Positions 9,697 through 18,226 of a stretch of DNA of 64,000 nt are shown here, one piece after another. This DNA comes from Bacillota bacterium (GTDB lineage Bacteria; Bacillota; Clostridia; Tissierellales; Tissierellaceae), in assembly GCA_023388495.1 (NCBI GenBank), contig JAEWGC010000037.1, positions 1-64,000 of the forward strand, read 5' to 3'. Numbering within the stretch: position 1 is the first letter of the stretch; every line of letters begins with the position of its first letter. The notes beneath the pieces were generated by a model. It was not told the DNA's origin. It ran no database searches and worked only from the letters and a program-made list of their open reading frames with translations. The translations under genes were made by a program, and so were the position numbers.

Positions 9697-9727
9697 ATCT
9701 TAATTAGTAGCCTTTAGGCTATGTCAA
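9697..9727 (-). promoter_or_regulatory. MerR-type promoter and operator of the MFS exporter
   Basis: On the minus strand TTGACA (9722-9727) and TAAGAT (9697-9702) are separated by 19 bp instead of 17. The spacer begins with the perfect palindrome TAGCCT-AA-AGGCTA (9708-9721). An over-long spacer containing a dyad is the hallmark of promoters that MerR-family activators untwist. The regulator encoded directly upstream fits. Confidence 0.8.
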
Positions 9728-9765
9728 TATGTTTTCTAGTTTATTTTACTTGTAGAAATAATTAA

Positions 9766-9785
9766 AGATAGGGTTAACCCTATCT
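9766..9785 (-). terminator. Terminator of the MerR-methyltransferase gene
   Basis: The perfect hairpin GATAGGGTTAACCCTATC followed by TTTAATTATTT on the minus strand overlaps the stop codon of the upstream gene. It isolates the MFS gene's own promoter. Confidence 0.7.
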
Positions 9786-11000
9786 TTTACCGTAGTATAA
9801 ATATGAATATACTTCCTCTCCTTTAACAAAATAGGCTTCATATTTTCCACCCTTATCTAAAGGTTCAGAAACCTTTTCATAAATAGGTCTGTAGTTTAGG
9901 TTCTTTATTTCTTCTTTAATATTCTTTAAAACAAAGTTTTTTCTATATTTCTCATCTATTTTACTGTTTGGACTAAAGTTTTTAAATATTATATATGAAC
10001 TTATTAACCAAGTAGAATCGTTAAAATATTTGTCAGCTTCCTTTAATAAAAATTCTTCCTTTAAAAATCCATAATTACTGCTTCCAGAAATATCCACAAC
10101 AACATCAATAGATTTATCTTCTATGGGAATCTCCTCAAAATCTGCGCAAACAAAAATTATGTTTTTATTACACTCTATAAGTTCTAACATATCTTTCAAA
10201 AATTTGTGCCTTCCTAAATCCTTATCAACAGCTATATAAATAGAATCCTCAGGTAATTCACTATATATGTGCCTTAGGAAAAAACCAACTCCAGATCCTA
10301 ATTCTAATATAGTTTTATTTTTGAATTCTTCAAAATCTACTTTTTTATGCATTAACTCTAAATTTTTATACAGATTATCTAAATACTCAATATCTGTTAA
10401 ATTAATATACTCTTCTACATAATTTAAATCAAAGCTTACATCGTGATTATCAAAATCATCATTTACTATTAATATTCCATTGTCAATATTATATTCTACT
10501 CCACAATTGCATTTTAAAGTTCCATTAATCACTTGATTACTTTCTATAGTTCCTTTAGAAAGTACTAAATTCCCCTTACATTTAAAACATCTAAATATTT
10601 TTAAATTATTAAAATCAATACCTATCTTTACCTTCTTTTCTCCGTGGTAATTTTGAAATTCTTGTATTTTTATTTTCAAATTATCTCTATTTTTTTCGAG
10701 GTTTTCTATTTCCATCTGAATACTTTCATATTTGCTTTGGAAAAAGGTTTTATAATATTGACTTTGTTGGTATGGAGTAAGATTACCTAGTCTCCTAAAC
10801 ATAAATATAGATTTTATTTCATTTAGTGTAAACCCCATCTCCTTTAGATTTAGTATATCTTCTAAATCTGTTTTACATCTAGAGTCAAAATGATATTGAC
10901 CACCCTGCATTTCAGGTATAATTAATCCTAAGTCCATATAATGCCTTATAGTATCTATTGTCATACCATTACTCTCAGCAAATTTCCCTATCTTCATCAA
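9780..11000 (-). CDS. MerR-family regulator fused to a zinc ribbon and a SAM-dependent methyltransferase
   Basis: Three parts are visible in 406 residues. Residues 1-70 are a MerR winged helix (IGKFAESNGMTIDTIRHYMDLGLI), followed by a coiled-coil dimer helix (about 80-120). Residues 135-180 are a ribbon with CFKC and CNCG ending YNIDNGIL, as in Trm112/RlmA-type N-terminal ribbons. Residues 225-400 are a Rossmann methyltransferase with motif I ELGSGVGFF and motif II YIAVDKD. Where family MerR proteins carry a ligand domain, this one carries an apparently intact enzyme. It likely controls the MFS exporter downstream. The fusion may sense a drug or modify rRNA or the drug; this is inference. Start at the ATG at 11000 or the next codon. 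Confidence 0.85.
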   Translation of the reverse strand: MMKIGKFAESNGMTIDTIRHYMDLGLIIPEMQGGQYHFDSRCKTDLEDILNLKEMGFTLNEIKSIFMFRRLGNLTPYQQSQYYKTFFQSKYESIQMEIENLEKNRDNLKIKIQEFQNYHGEKKVKIGIDFNNLKIFRCFKCKGNLVLSKGTIESNQVINGTLKCNCGVEYNIDNGILIVNDDFDNHDVSFDLNYVEEYINLTDIEYLDNLYKNLELMHKKVDFEEFKNKTILELGSGVGFFLRHIYSELPEDSIYIAVDKDLGRHKFLKDMLELIECNKNIIFVCADFEEIPIEDKSIDVVVDISGSSNYGFLKEEFLLKEADKYFNDSTWLISSYIIFKNFSPNSKIDEKYRKNFVLKNIKEEIKNLNYRPIYEKVSEPLDKGGKYEAYFVKGEEVYSYLYYGKR

Positions 11001-11021
11001 TTCACCACCTTATATTGTTGT

Positions 11022-11054
11022 TAATATCATATCATGAATAGTTCACCTCTCTCA
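11022..11054 (-). promoter_or_regulatory. Probable promoter of the MerR-methyltransferase gene
   Basis: TTGAGA and TATGAT on the minus strand are separated by 18 bp just upstream of the ribosome site AAGGTGGTG. The match to the vegetative consensus is fair. Confidence 0.5.
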
Positions 11055-11065
11055 ATTATTTCCAC

Positions 11066-11101
11066 AAAAAAAGATATTTGTATTAATACAAATATCTTTT
11101 T
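11066..11101 (-). terminator. mutS2 terminator
   Basis: A long AT-rich perfect hairpin, AAAAAGATATTTGTA / TACAAATATCTTTTT, followed by a T-run on the minus strand, directly after the mutS2 stop. Confidence 0.85.
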
Positions 11102-11115
11102 CATATAAAATATTT

Positions 11116-13488
11116 TTATTTAATCTCTACTACAGTAACTCCGTCTCCACCTTCTCCAAAGGTACCAAACCTCGAGGATTTAACATGTCTATGACTTCTT
11201 AAATAACCTTTTATTCCATCCCTTAGTACTCCAGTACCCTTACCATGAATTATATTAATCTGCTTTAATCCAGCAATATATGCATCATCTAAGTACTTAT
11301 CTAACTCTAAAAAGGCTTCATCTAAGTTCTTTCCTCTCAAATCAATTTCTGTTTTTATATCCTTAGACTTTGAACTCATGATTTTCTTAGTACTACCGTG
11401 AACTTTCTCTTCTTCATGGGAGGCAGCTCGTTTTAAGGTAGAAATATGGGCAGTTATTTTCATAATTCCTACTTGAATTCTTACATTTCCATTATCATCT
11501 GGTTCGTCTAGTACAGTACCTTTTTGGTTAAATGTAAGAACCTCTACTGTTTCTCCAACCTTTAGATTTTTTGGTGGTTTATTTGATTTTACATTTAGCA
11601 CATTTCTAGATACTTCTCCCTCTGCCTTATTTAACTTAGCCTTTAGTTTATCTTGTGCTTCCTGTATCTTTCTATTTCTATCTTTTTCGATTTCACTAGA
11701 GATTTCTCTTAATTCTCCTACTATGGAATCTGCATCTTCCTTAGCTAATCTTAGGATATTTCTAGCATCTTCCTTAGCCTTATTTAAAATCTTATCTCTC
11801 ATTTCTTTCGTCTTATCTTTTTCTACTTCTAATTCTGCTTTTAGTTTCTCTACTTCTAATCTATATCTTTCTGCCTCTTGTCTATTTGCCTCCGTAGCTA
11901 ATCTATCTTTTTCCATGGCTTGTAGTACGTCTTCAAATTCTACGTTTTCCTTTGAAATAAGATTTCTTGCATAATCAATAATATATTCTTGTAATCCAAG
12001 CCTTTTAGATATTTCAAAGGCATTAGATTTACCAGGAACTCCAATAAGTAGTCTGTATGTTGGACTCAATGTCTCTACATCAAATTCCACCGATGCATTC
12101 CTCACACCTTCTGTAGTCAATGCATATAGTTTTAATTGACTATAGTGGGTTGTAGCAATAGTACGTACATTTAGCTTAAGTAAATGATCAAGTATTGACA
12201 TGGCAAGGGCAGCCCCCTCTGTCGGATCTGTTCCTGCGCCAAGCTCATCAAATAAGATTAAACTATTATATTCTACCCTAGCTAATATATCTACAATATT
12301 AACCATGTGAGATGAGAAAGTTGAAAGTGATTGCTCTATACTTTGTTCATCTCCAATGTCTGCAAATACTTGATTAAATACAGCTATTTCTGAATTAAAA
12401 TCTGCTGGAATGTGAAGTCCTGATTGAGCCATTAAAGTAAGAAGTCCTACAGTCTTTAATGTGACAGTTTTACCCCCAGTATTTGGCCCTGTTATTATTA
12501 AAGAATTAAAATCCTTTCCTAGGTATACATCTATTGGCACTATCTTAGCTACATTAAGTAGTGGATGACGGCCCTTTTTAATATTCACATAACCTTTTTC
12601 ATTTAATATTGGTCTTGTGGCCTTCATACTAAGAGCCAGTTTTCCCTTAGCAAAAATAAAATCCAATTCTTGAAGGATTTTTTGATTGTTTGCAATCCCC
12701 TCAGCTTCTACTGCTACTAAGTTTGAAAGCTCCCTTAAAATCCTTTCTATTTCTTCTCTTTCTTTTAATTCTAATTCTCTCAGCTCATTATTTAGCTGAA
12801 CTACTGCCATAGGCTCTACAAATAGAGTTGCACCACTACCACTCATATCATGAACTAATCCAGGAACGTTGCCTCTATTTTCTGACTTAACAGGTATTAC
12901 ATATCTTCCCTCTCTAATAGTTACAATACTATCTTGGAGATATTTTTTATTGTCCTGTGAACTTATTATGGAGTTTAGTTTATCCTTCACAGATTCATTC
13001 TTGCTAATTATTTGTCTTCTGATGCTTCTAAGTGCTGAGCTTGCATTATCTGATATTTCATTTTCTGATATTATTGCATTGTTTATTTCATCCTCAATAT
13101 GTTTGAAAATTCTAAGATCTTCTACTAAACCCTCTATTATTGGATAATCTGATTCTTCTTTTGTTTCCTTTATATAGTTTTTCAATCCCCTAGATACTCT
13201 TAAGGAATCAGATACCTTTAGTAACCCACCAGGACTAAGAGATCCACCTATTTCTGCCCTTTTAACCTCAGGAGCTACGCTGTGTATTCCATATAATGGG
13301 GGTGTTCCCCTTTTAATTAATAATGTATAGGCTTCCTCAGTTTCTCTTTGTAAATACTCTATATCTTCTATATTAGTTAAAGGTTTTATATCCTTTACCT
13401 TATCCTTACCTAAGCTAGATTCAGCCTTTTCAAGTAGTAAATCTATAATCTTATTATATTCCAATGTTCTTAAGGTCTTTTCATTCAT
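11116..13488 (-). CDS. mutS2: MutS2 ATPase/endonuclease
   Basis: A MutS-like ABC ATPase without the mismatch-recognition domain. The Walker A is GPNTGGKT and the signature and Walker B regions follow (SLSTFSSHM, LILFDELGAGTDP). A long coiled coil (about residues 510-620) leads to the C-terminal Smr nuclease domain (IDLRGKNLDEA, IIHGKGTGVLRDG). MutS2 is known to suppress recombination and, in Bacillus, to act on collided ribosomes. The ATG at 13488 gives 790 residues and the usual MNEKTL start; longer readings with TTG or ATG upstream have poorer ribosome-site spacing. It has its own terminator. Confidence 0.95.
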   Translation of the reverse strand: MNEKTLRTLEYNKIIDLLLEKAESSLGKDKVKDIKPLTNIEDIEYLQRETEEAYTLLIKRGTPPLYGIHSVAPEVKRAEIGGSLSPGGLLKVSDSLRVSRGLKNYIKETKEESDYPIIEGLVEDLRIFKHIEDEINNAIISENEISDNASSALRSIRRQIISKNESVKDKLNSIISSQDNKKYLQDSIVTIREGRYVIPVKSENRGNVPGLVHDMSGSGATLFVEPMAVVQLNNELRELELKEREEIERILRELSNLVAVEAEGIANNQKILQELDFIFAKGKLALSMKATRPILNEKGYVNIKKGRHPLLNVAKIVPIDVYLGKDFNSLIITGPNTGGKTVTLKTVGLLTLMAQSGLHIPADFNSEIAVFNQVFADIGDEQSIEQSLSTFSSHMVNIVDILARVEYNSLILFDELGAGTDPTEGAALAMSILDHLLKLNVRTIATTHYSQLKLYALTTEGVRNASVEFDVETLSPTYRLLIGVPGKSNAFEISKRLGLQEYIIDYARNLISKENVEFEDVLQAMEKDRLATEANRQEAERYRLEVEKLKAELEVEKDKTKEMRDKILNKAKEDARNILRLAKEDADSIVGELREISSEIEKDRNRKIQEAQDKLKAKLNKAEGEVSRNVLNVKSNKPPKNLKVGETVEVLTFNQKGTVLDEPDDNGNVRIQVGIMKITAHISTLKRAASHEEEKVHGSTKKIMSSKSKDIKTEIDLRGKNLDEAFLELDKYLDDAYIAGLKQINIIHGKGTGVLRDGIKGYLRSHRHVKSSRFGTFGEGGDGVTVVEIK

Positions 13489-13613
13489 TCTTATAATCAT
13501 TCCTTCTCGTAAATTACTTTGCAATAATGCAATTATAACACATTTGTAGACAATAAAAAAGGTCGCTAATTATTTAAAAAAATAATGGCATAATCGTACA
13601 ATGTATTGTACAA

Positions 13614-13783
13614 AATGATTTAATAAAAGATATCGAAAGAAATGGTAATGATGGTTTAGGTAAACCAGAGCCCTTAAAACATGAATTGTCTGGGTACTGA
13701 AGCCGTCGTATTACCAGCGAGCATAGGCTGATAGTATTGATGATGATAATATTTATGTAGCCAGCTGTAAGGGGTATTATTAA
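13614..13783 (+). pseudogene. Remnant of a YoeB-family toxin gene (copy 1)
   Basis: The plus strand encodes a recognisable C-terminal half of the RelE/YoeB mRNA interferase: LIKDIERNGNDGLGKPEP, LKHELSGY, then TGA at 13698-13700 where the conserved tryptophan belongs, SRRITSEHRL, a frame change, and DDDNIYVASCKGYY ending at TAA 13781-13783. The N-terminal part and any YefM antitoxin gene are missing. About four bases are lost between HRL and DDD. The gene is dead; a second copy with matching lesions lies at 14909-15065. Confidence 0.85.
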
Positions 13784-13817
13784 AATCCCAGAGGTGTGCG
13801 TTCTCTGGGATTTTAAT
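13780..13817. terminator. Hairpin after yoeB remnant 1
   Basis: Perfect inverted repeat TTAAAATCCCAGAG / CTCTGGGATTTTAA around a short loop. A near-identical hairpin follows yoeB remnant 2, so it belongs to the duplicated unit. Confidence 0.7.
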
Positions 13818-13874
13818 GTCAAAACTGTTAATTTTTTTAAGTTTCTATTATATTTTTTATCTGCAAAATTTAGG

Positions 13875-14194
13875 TTAGTAACTGAATATAATTGTTCCTC
13901 TGAAAGTCGCCCTGCATCTTCCACCACTTAACACTTCAATATTACGTAGGGTCAGAAAACCTGTCCACCATCCTTCATTTACATCATCATACTCTTCGGA
14001 TAATAATCTGGAACCTCTTGACGTGAAGCATATGTCACATAAATTGTCTTTTCTCTTGGTAACAACGCATTAGGCTCAATTTTACTAATTTCTATCCTCT
14101 CTGCTCCATCTGCAAAACTTACATTAGGTGATATCATCAAACAAATAGCTAAAAGTACAGTTAACAGCATATTTACTTTTCTATTCATATTCAT
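13875..14194 (-). pseudogene. Secreted small protein, frameshifted
   Basis: The gene starts with a clear signal peptide (MNRKVNMLLTVLLAICLMIS...SFA; best ATG at 14188, nine bases after AAAGG, or 14194). Reading breaks at 13979 after DYYPKSMMM. Skipping to the next frame near 13998 restores a coherent continuation, YYSEEYDDVNEGWWTG, LTLRNIEVLSGGRCRATF and RGTIIFSY, with a stop at 13875-13877. One base was evidently lost. The intact product would be about 105 residues, exported, aromatic-rich, function unknown. It follows another secreted-protein gene by 20 bp. Confidence 0.75.
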
Positions 14195-14214
14195 CAACCT
14201 TTCTTTTTTGATAT

Positions 14215-14598
14215 TTACTTTTCCTCATAATCCACAAATATTGCTTCGAAGACATCTGAACCTCTCTTTACTCTATATGCATATCGAAAGCTTATCTTTT
14301 TATCAATTATTTCTGGATCGTAAAACGCAGTATCGGTGTCTTCACCCACAAAATATTTCTTTAGCTCAGTAAAGCTTGAATACTGCTTTACATAAACTTT
14401 ATTGTCATGTTTTTCTAGTAACTTTGAAATATTCTTGTTCTCCTCTTCATGATCACTCTTTCCATAACCACTATCATATGAATCATGGAAACATGTTATG
14501 TCTTCAGGGTTATACATATTCTTAGCGAAAGACATATTAATGCTTAAAACTGTGATAAGCAGGAAGCAAACTGTTAATACAAGCAATGATTTTTTCAC
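14215..14598 (-). CDS. Secreted protein of unknown function
   Basis: About 127 residues with a signal peptide (KKSLLVLTVCFLLITVLS...FAK) and a polar, charged mature part. The GTG at 14598 is preferred: AAGGAGG lies about eight bases upstream, while the alternative GTG at 14607 overlaps that ribosome site. No family is recognised. It is the first gene of a two-gene unit; the second is frameshifted. The pair is bracketed by the two yoeB remnants, so it looks like accessory DNA. Confidence 0.65.
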   Translation of the reverse strand: MKKSLLVLTVCFLLITVLSINMSFAKNMYNPEDITCFHDSYDSGYGKSDHEEENKNISKLLEKHDNKVYVKQYSSFTELKKYFVGEDTDTAFYDPEIIDKKISFRYAYRVKRGSDVFEAIFVDYEEK

Positions 14599-14765
14599 TC
14601 TACTCACCTCCTTACAAGTTTTTACCTATTATATTGTGTGAATGTGAGACCCTTGCTAGTTACTCACCTTATCTAATTTAATATAACCATCCCCATATCA
14701 TTCATAAATACTTTTGAATTGTTACTAAATTTACAATATATCGATTATTCTCATTTATTAAAATA

Positions 14766-14795
14766 CTATCACTATATATTTTTTTGTCAACTCAT
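14766..14795 (-). promoter_or_regulatory. Possible promoter of the secreted-protein unit
   Basis: TTGACA (14785-14790) and TAGTAT lie 16 bp apart on the minus strand, about 170 bp before the gene. The rest of 14610-14900 is AT-rich and holds nothing else I can name. Confidence 0.4.
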
Positions 14796-14908
14796 TGAGC
14801 CTATTTATTTTCATGCATTTTTCGACATTATTTGTAGAATTTTATCAAATTCTTTATTTCACAATTGCCAAGTAATAAATTACAAAAGGTGATAAAAATA
14901 TTGTTTTC

Positions 14909-15065
14909 ATTAGAGGAAACGTGAGAATGATGATTTAGGTAAACCAGATCTATTAAAGCATGAACCCGCTGGATATTGAAGTCGTAGAATCACAAAGGAC
15001 CATAGATTGATAGTATTATTGATGAGGATAATATTTATATAGCCAATTGTAAAGAACATTATTAA
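14909..15065 (+). pseudogene. Remnant of a YoeB-family toxin gene (copy 2)
   Basis: The plus strand reads NDDLGKPDLLKHEPAGY, then TGA at 14977-14979 in place of the conserved tryptophan, SRRITKDHRL, a frame change, and DEDNIYIANCKEHY with TAA at 15063-15065. The stop and the frame change lie at the same sites as in the copy at 13614-13783, although many silent and replacement differences separate the two. The N-terminal half is unrecognisable and no antitoxin gene is present. Confidence 0.85.
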
Positions 15066-15098
15066 AATCCCTGAGAATGTTTTCTCAGGGATTTTAAT
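15062..15098. terminator. Hairpin after yoeB remnant 2, also placed to terminate the U32 gene
   Basis: Inverted repeat TTAAAATCCCTGAGA / TCTCAGGGATTTTAA. It is the counterpart of the hairpin at 13780 and lies 15 bp beyond the stop of the minus-strand U32 gene. Confidence 0.65.
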
Positions 15099-15112
15099 GT
15101 CAAATCTTTTTA

Positions 15113-17533
15113 CTATATTATACCTCTAAAGTAGTGGCCATTTGTTATGTTATTATCTTCTTTATATTTATTGAAAAATTCTTTTACTTCTCTTTCTTCT
15201 ATATTACCTCTACTATAATCATAGTGAATTCTTTGAATTGCTTTAATGCCTTTTGTTTCAATTGTAAAATCTAATCTTGCCATAGAGATTCCAGTATTAT
15301 ATATTTGCTTTAGGCTATCTAATACCATCAATGGTACAGAGTTGTAAATAGTTGAAAATCCATCTCTCCTATCCATATAGAAGGTAGCATTCATTCTATC
15401 CTTTATACCATATCCTTTGGCAAAGTTGCAACGACTACAATTCTTATCATCCTTACATCCTTTTACTAAAGACATAGGACAATGTTTAGTTACCATAACT
15501 GGTAGATATCCATAGACAATAGCTTCTGTAAAAGCATTGGAGTATTCCTCTATCTTTTTAATTTGAGTTAAGTTTAATTCAGGTGATAGTGTAATACTCT
15601 CTACACCAGCATTTTTTAGATAATCCAAAGAAAAACTATTAAATACATTAAGTCCAATATCTCCATGTATCTTTAGATCAAACCTATCCTTCATATATTT
15701 TAAACTACCTAGGTTTGATACAGAAATACCATCTAAACTTTTCTCCAACGGCTCAATTATTTTGTTTAAATTATCTAAATCCTTTTGATACAATATCTTA
15801 TCAGTCCATATATATGTTTCTTTGTTATATTCTTTTAATTTGGAGATAACTTCTTCTAATCCATCATAAAATCCTAGATAGATTCTATCAAGCTTGTTTA
15901 AATCTAATTGATTAAACTGTTCTATGGTGTTAACTTTTATACTGATTTTGTTATTTATCTCTTTTTTATTACTCTTATATCGGAAAAATCTATTCTTTTT
16001 TTCATTATATAGTTCTTCATTTATAGGTTTTCTATGGTTTATATTTTTTACCAAGTCGTTTAATTTTTCTATTGCATCCCGTCTCAGAAAGTTTAATACA
16101 GATACTGGCAAATAAGCTCCTTCATCTAAATTTATATTTATATTGTTTAAAGTATAGGTAGTGTCTCCTAGCTTAGATAATTGCTCTATTACCTTCTCTT
16201 TTGTAAGTGCAACTCTCTCTGATTTTTCAACTACTGTATCAGCTACTGCTGTAACCATCTTTCCCTTAAACATAGCTATTAGATTTGGACTTTCTCCTAT
16301 ACTTATATTGATTTCTATATCTATAGGATTTTTTATATTTTCTTCCTGATAACTAGACTTAGCACGATTTAATAGGCTTACGCTAGAAGTCTTATATACC
16401 AATGAATCATTCAATATATAACCAGGTTTTTTCAACTTCATCGTTGTACCTTTTTTCCCATCAAAGGGAGCCTTTATACCTTTGTACTCTCCATTGGCTG
16501 TAATAAACTCTAGGCCATCACCTTCATTTACATCCTCTTCTAGGAATACAAATATATTATATTTGTCTGCTTTTGTAACTCTTCCTACTAAGACTCCTCT
16601 ATTATCAGGTCTTTCTATAGTGATAAAATCTCTACCAAAATCGCCAAAGGTTAAACCCTTAGTAAACCCTCTATTGAATATTTGCTCTACATCCTTTTTA
16701 TCTTCTGGTATTAAGTTTTTTGTTCCTTCATCTATAGCCTTTCTATAGTTTCTCACCACAGTAGCTACATACTCTGGTCTTTTCATTCTTCCTTCTATCT
16801 TTAGTGATATAATACCACTATGGATTATTTCTTCGATATTCTCTAGTGTATTTAAGTCTCTAGGACTAAGCACATGTTTTTTATCCCAATCCTTAACTAT
16901 ACTCCCACTTTTATCTATTAAAGATGAAGGCATCCTGCATGGTTGCGCACATTTTCCTCTATTGCCACTTCTTCCACCAATCATACTACTCATTAAACAT
17001 TGACCAGAATAAGAAACACAAAGAGCCCCATGGATAAATGCTTCTAATTCTATGGGGGTATTTTTATGAATATGTTTTATTTCATCTATAGGTGTTTCAC
17101 GAGCCAATACAACTCTTGTAAATCCCATATCAGAAAGAAATTCTGCTCCTGGCAAATTATTTATTGTCATTTGTGTACTTCCATGTACATCTAAATCAGG
17201 GAAAAATTCTCTTATAAGACTTGCCAGCCCTAAGTCCTGTACTATTATACCATCTACATCTATTTCATGAAGAAATTTGATATAGTCTATTACATCCTCT
17301 ATTTCAGAATTATCTACTAAAATATTAGTAGTTATATATACCTTTACACCTCTTAAATGAGCATAATTAACAGCCTCTTTTAATTCATCAAAATCAAAAT
17401 TAGAGGCATATTGCCTAGCATTAAAAAGTTTTCCTCCTAAATAAACTGCATTAGCTCCATTTTGTACAGCAGCATGAAGGGACTCCATACTACCTACTGG
17501 AGCAAGTAACTCAACATTATTATTATTATTCAC
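15113..17533 (-). CDS. U32-family (DUF3656) RNA hydroxylation protein, RlhA-like
   Basis: The 806-residue protein carries the peptidase U32 core near the N-terminus (ELLAPVGSMESLHAAVQNGAN, GQCLMSSMIGGRSGNRGKCAQPCR with its cysteines) and a second cysteine cluster further on (CPMSLVKGCKDDKNCSRC), the pattern of the long members with a DUF3656 region. Despite the name, E. coli relatives act in RNA hydroxylation: RlhA on 23S rRNA and TrhP on tRNA. The likely role is therefore prephenate-dependent RNA hydroxylation rather than proteolysis. GTG start, six bases after zapA ends, so the two are probably coupled. Confidence 0.8.
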   Translation of the reverse strand: MNNNNNVELLAPVGSMESLHAAVQNGANAVYLGGKLFNARQYASNFDFDELKEAVNYAHLRGVKVYITTNILVDNSEIEDVIDYIKFLHEIDVDGIIVQDLGLASLIREFFPDLDVHGSTQMTINNLPGAEFLSDMGFTRVVLARETPIDEIKHIHKNTPIELEAFIHGALCVSYSGQCLMSSMIGGRSGNRGKCAQPCRMPSSLIDKSGSIVKDWDKKHVLSPRDLNTLENIEEIIHSGIISLKIEGRMKRPEYVATVVRNYRKAIDEGTKNLIPEDKKDVEQIFNRGFTKGLTFGDFGRDFITIERPDNRGVLVGRVTKADKYNIFVFLEEDVNEGDGLEFITANGEYKGIKAPFDGKKGTTMKLKKPGYILNDSLVYKTSSVSLLNRAKSSYQEENIKNPIDIEINISIGESPNLIAMFKGKMVTAVADTVVEKSERVALTKEKVIEQLSKLGDTTYTLNNININLDEGAYLPVSVLNFLRRDAIEKLNDLVKNINHRKPINEELYNEKKNRFFRYKSNKKEINNKISIKVNTIEQFNQLDLNKLDRIYLGFYDGLEEVISKLKEYNKETYIWTDKILYQKDLDNLNKIIEPLEKSLDGISVSNLGSLKYMKDRFDLKIHGDIGLNVFNSFSLDYLKNAGVESITLSPELNLTQIKKIEEYSNAFTEAIVYGYLPVMVTKHCPMSLVKGCKDDKNCSRCNFAKGYGIKDRMNATFYMDRRDGFSTIYNSVPLMVLDSLKQIYNTGISMARLDFTIETKGIKAIQRIHYDYSRGNIEEREVKEFFNKYKEDNNITNGHYFRGII

Positions 17534-17538
17534 AGGCC

Positions 17539-18111
17539 TTAAACTTCCTCCTTAGCAAATATATTTTTTTCATTATCTAATAGCTTCAAGACCTCTACTA
17601 ATTCTTTCTTAGTCTCTATTAACTCTATTTGATTATCAAATACTTTGTCTTGTAATGACTTTATCATCTTTTGGCTCTCTACTAATTCCTTTTCTTTTAA
17701 CTCTAAAGCTTGTTCATATTTTTTTACTTCTTTAATTGCATTTTCAGCTTCAATTTTTGCACGAAGCAAATCATCCTTATACTGAAAATACTGTGTTTCT
17801 AAGCTTTGAATTGTAGTTTTAGCCTTTTCTAACTCAGTTATTACATTACCATACTTTTCCATTGGATCTTTAGATTGATTCTCTAACTGCTCCAGCTTAT
17901 TCTTAGTTTTATGAAGTTCATCTGCAATATTTAAAGCTGCCAATGTAGCTGAGCTTGTTTGACAGAGTCTATCATTTTTACTTGCTAATTCTCTTATTCT
18001 TTTATCAACATAACTAGCTAAGGATCTAACATAGTCTTCATTATCAGTTGTTCCTACCACTGTAAAGTTACGACCATCTATTAATATATTTATTTTTCTT
18101 TTTTCCGTCAT
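17539..18111 (-). CDS. zapA: Cell-division protein ZapA with long coiled coil
   Basis: Residues 1-80 match ZapA (KINILIDGRNFTVVGTTDNEDYVRSLASYVDKRI), which bundles FtsZ filaments at the division site. The remaining 110 residues form a long coiled coil, giving 190 residues where many ZapA proteins have 85-110; extended versions are common near pheT in clostridia. AAAGGAG precedes the ATG. It is followed within six bases by the U32 gene. Confidence 0.85.
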   Translation of the reverse strand: MTEKRKINILIDGRNFTVVGTTDNEDYVRSLASYVDKRIRELASKNDRLCQTSSATLAALNIADELHKTKNKLEQLENQSKDPMEKYGNVITELEKAKTTIQSLETQYFQYKDDLLRAKIEAENAIKEVKKYEQALELKEKELVESQKMIKSLQDKVFDNQIELIETKKELVEVLKLLDNEKNIFAKEEV

Positions 18112-18196
18112 AACTATACCACTCCTTTATAGTTTATAAAAAAAGCTTTACCAATAATATATTCGATATTATTTCTATTTTTCCTTCTTTTTTGGG

Positions 18197-18226
18197 AAAA
18201 AAGAGTAGAAATATCTACTCTTTTTA
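18197..18226 (-). terminator. pheST terminator
   Basis: Hairpin AAAAAGAGTAGATATTTCTACTCTTTTTT on the minus strand immediately after the pheT stop. Confidence 0.85.

Noticed and set aside
13574..13927. Open minus-strand frame of 117 codons
   Set aside because: It overlaps the tail of the frameshifted secreted-protein gene and runs antisense through the yoeB remnant; no ribosome site or plausible protein pattern.
13614..15065. Active toxin-antitoxin system using UGA as tryptophan
   Set aside because: Both copies also have a frame change and lack the N-terminal half, and intact genes around use the standard code, so decay is the better explanation.
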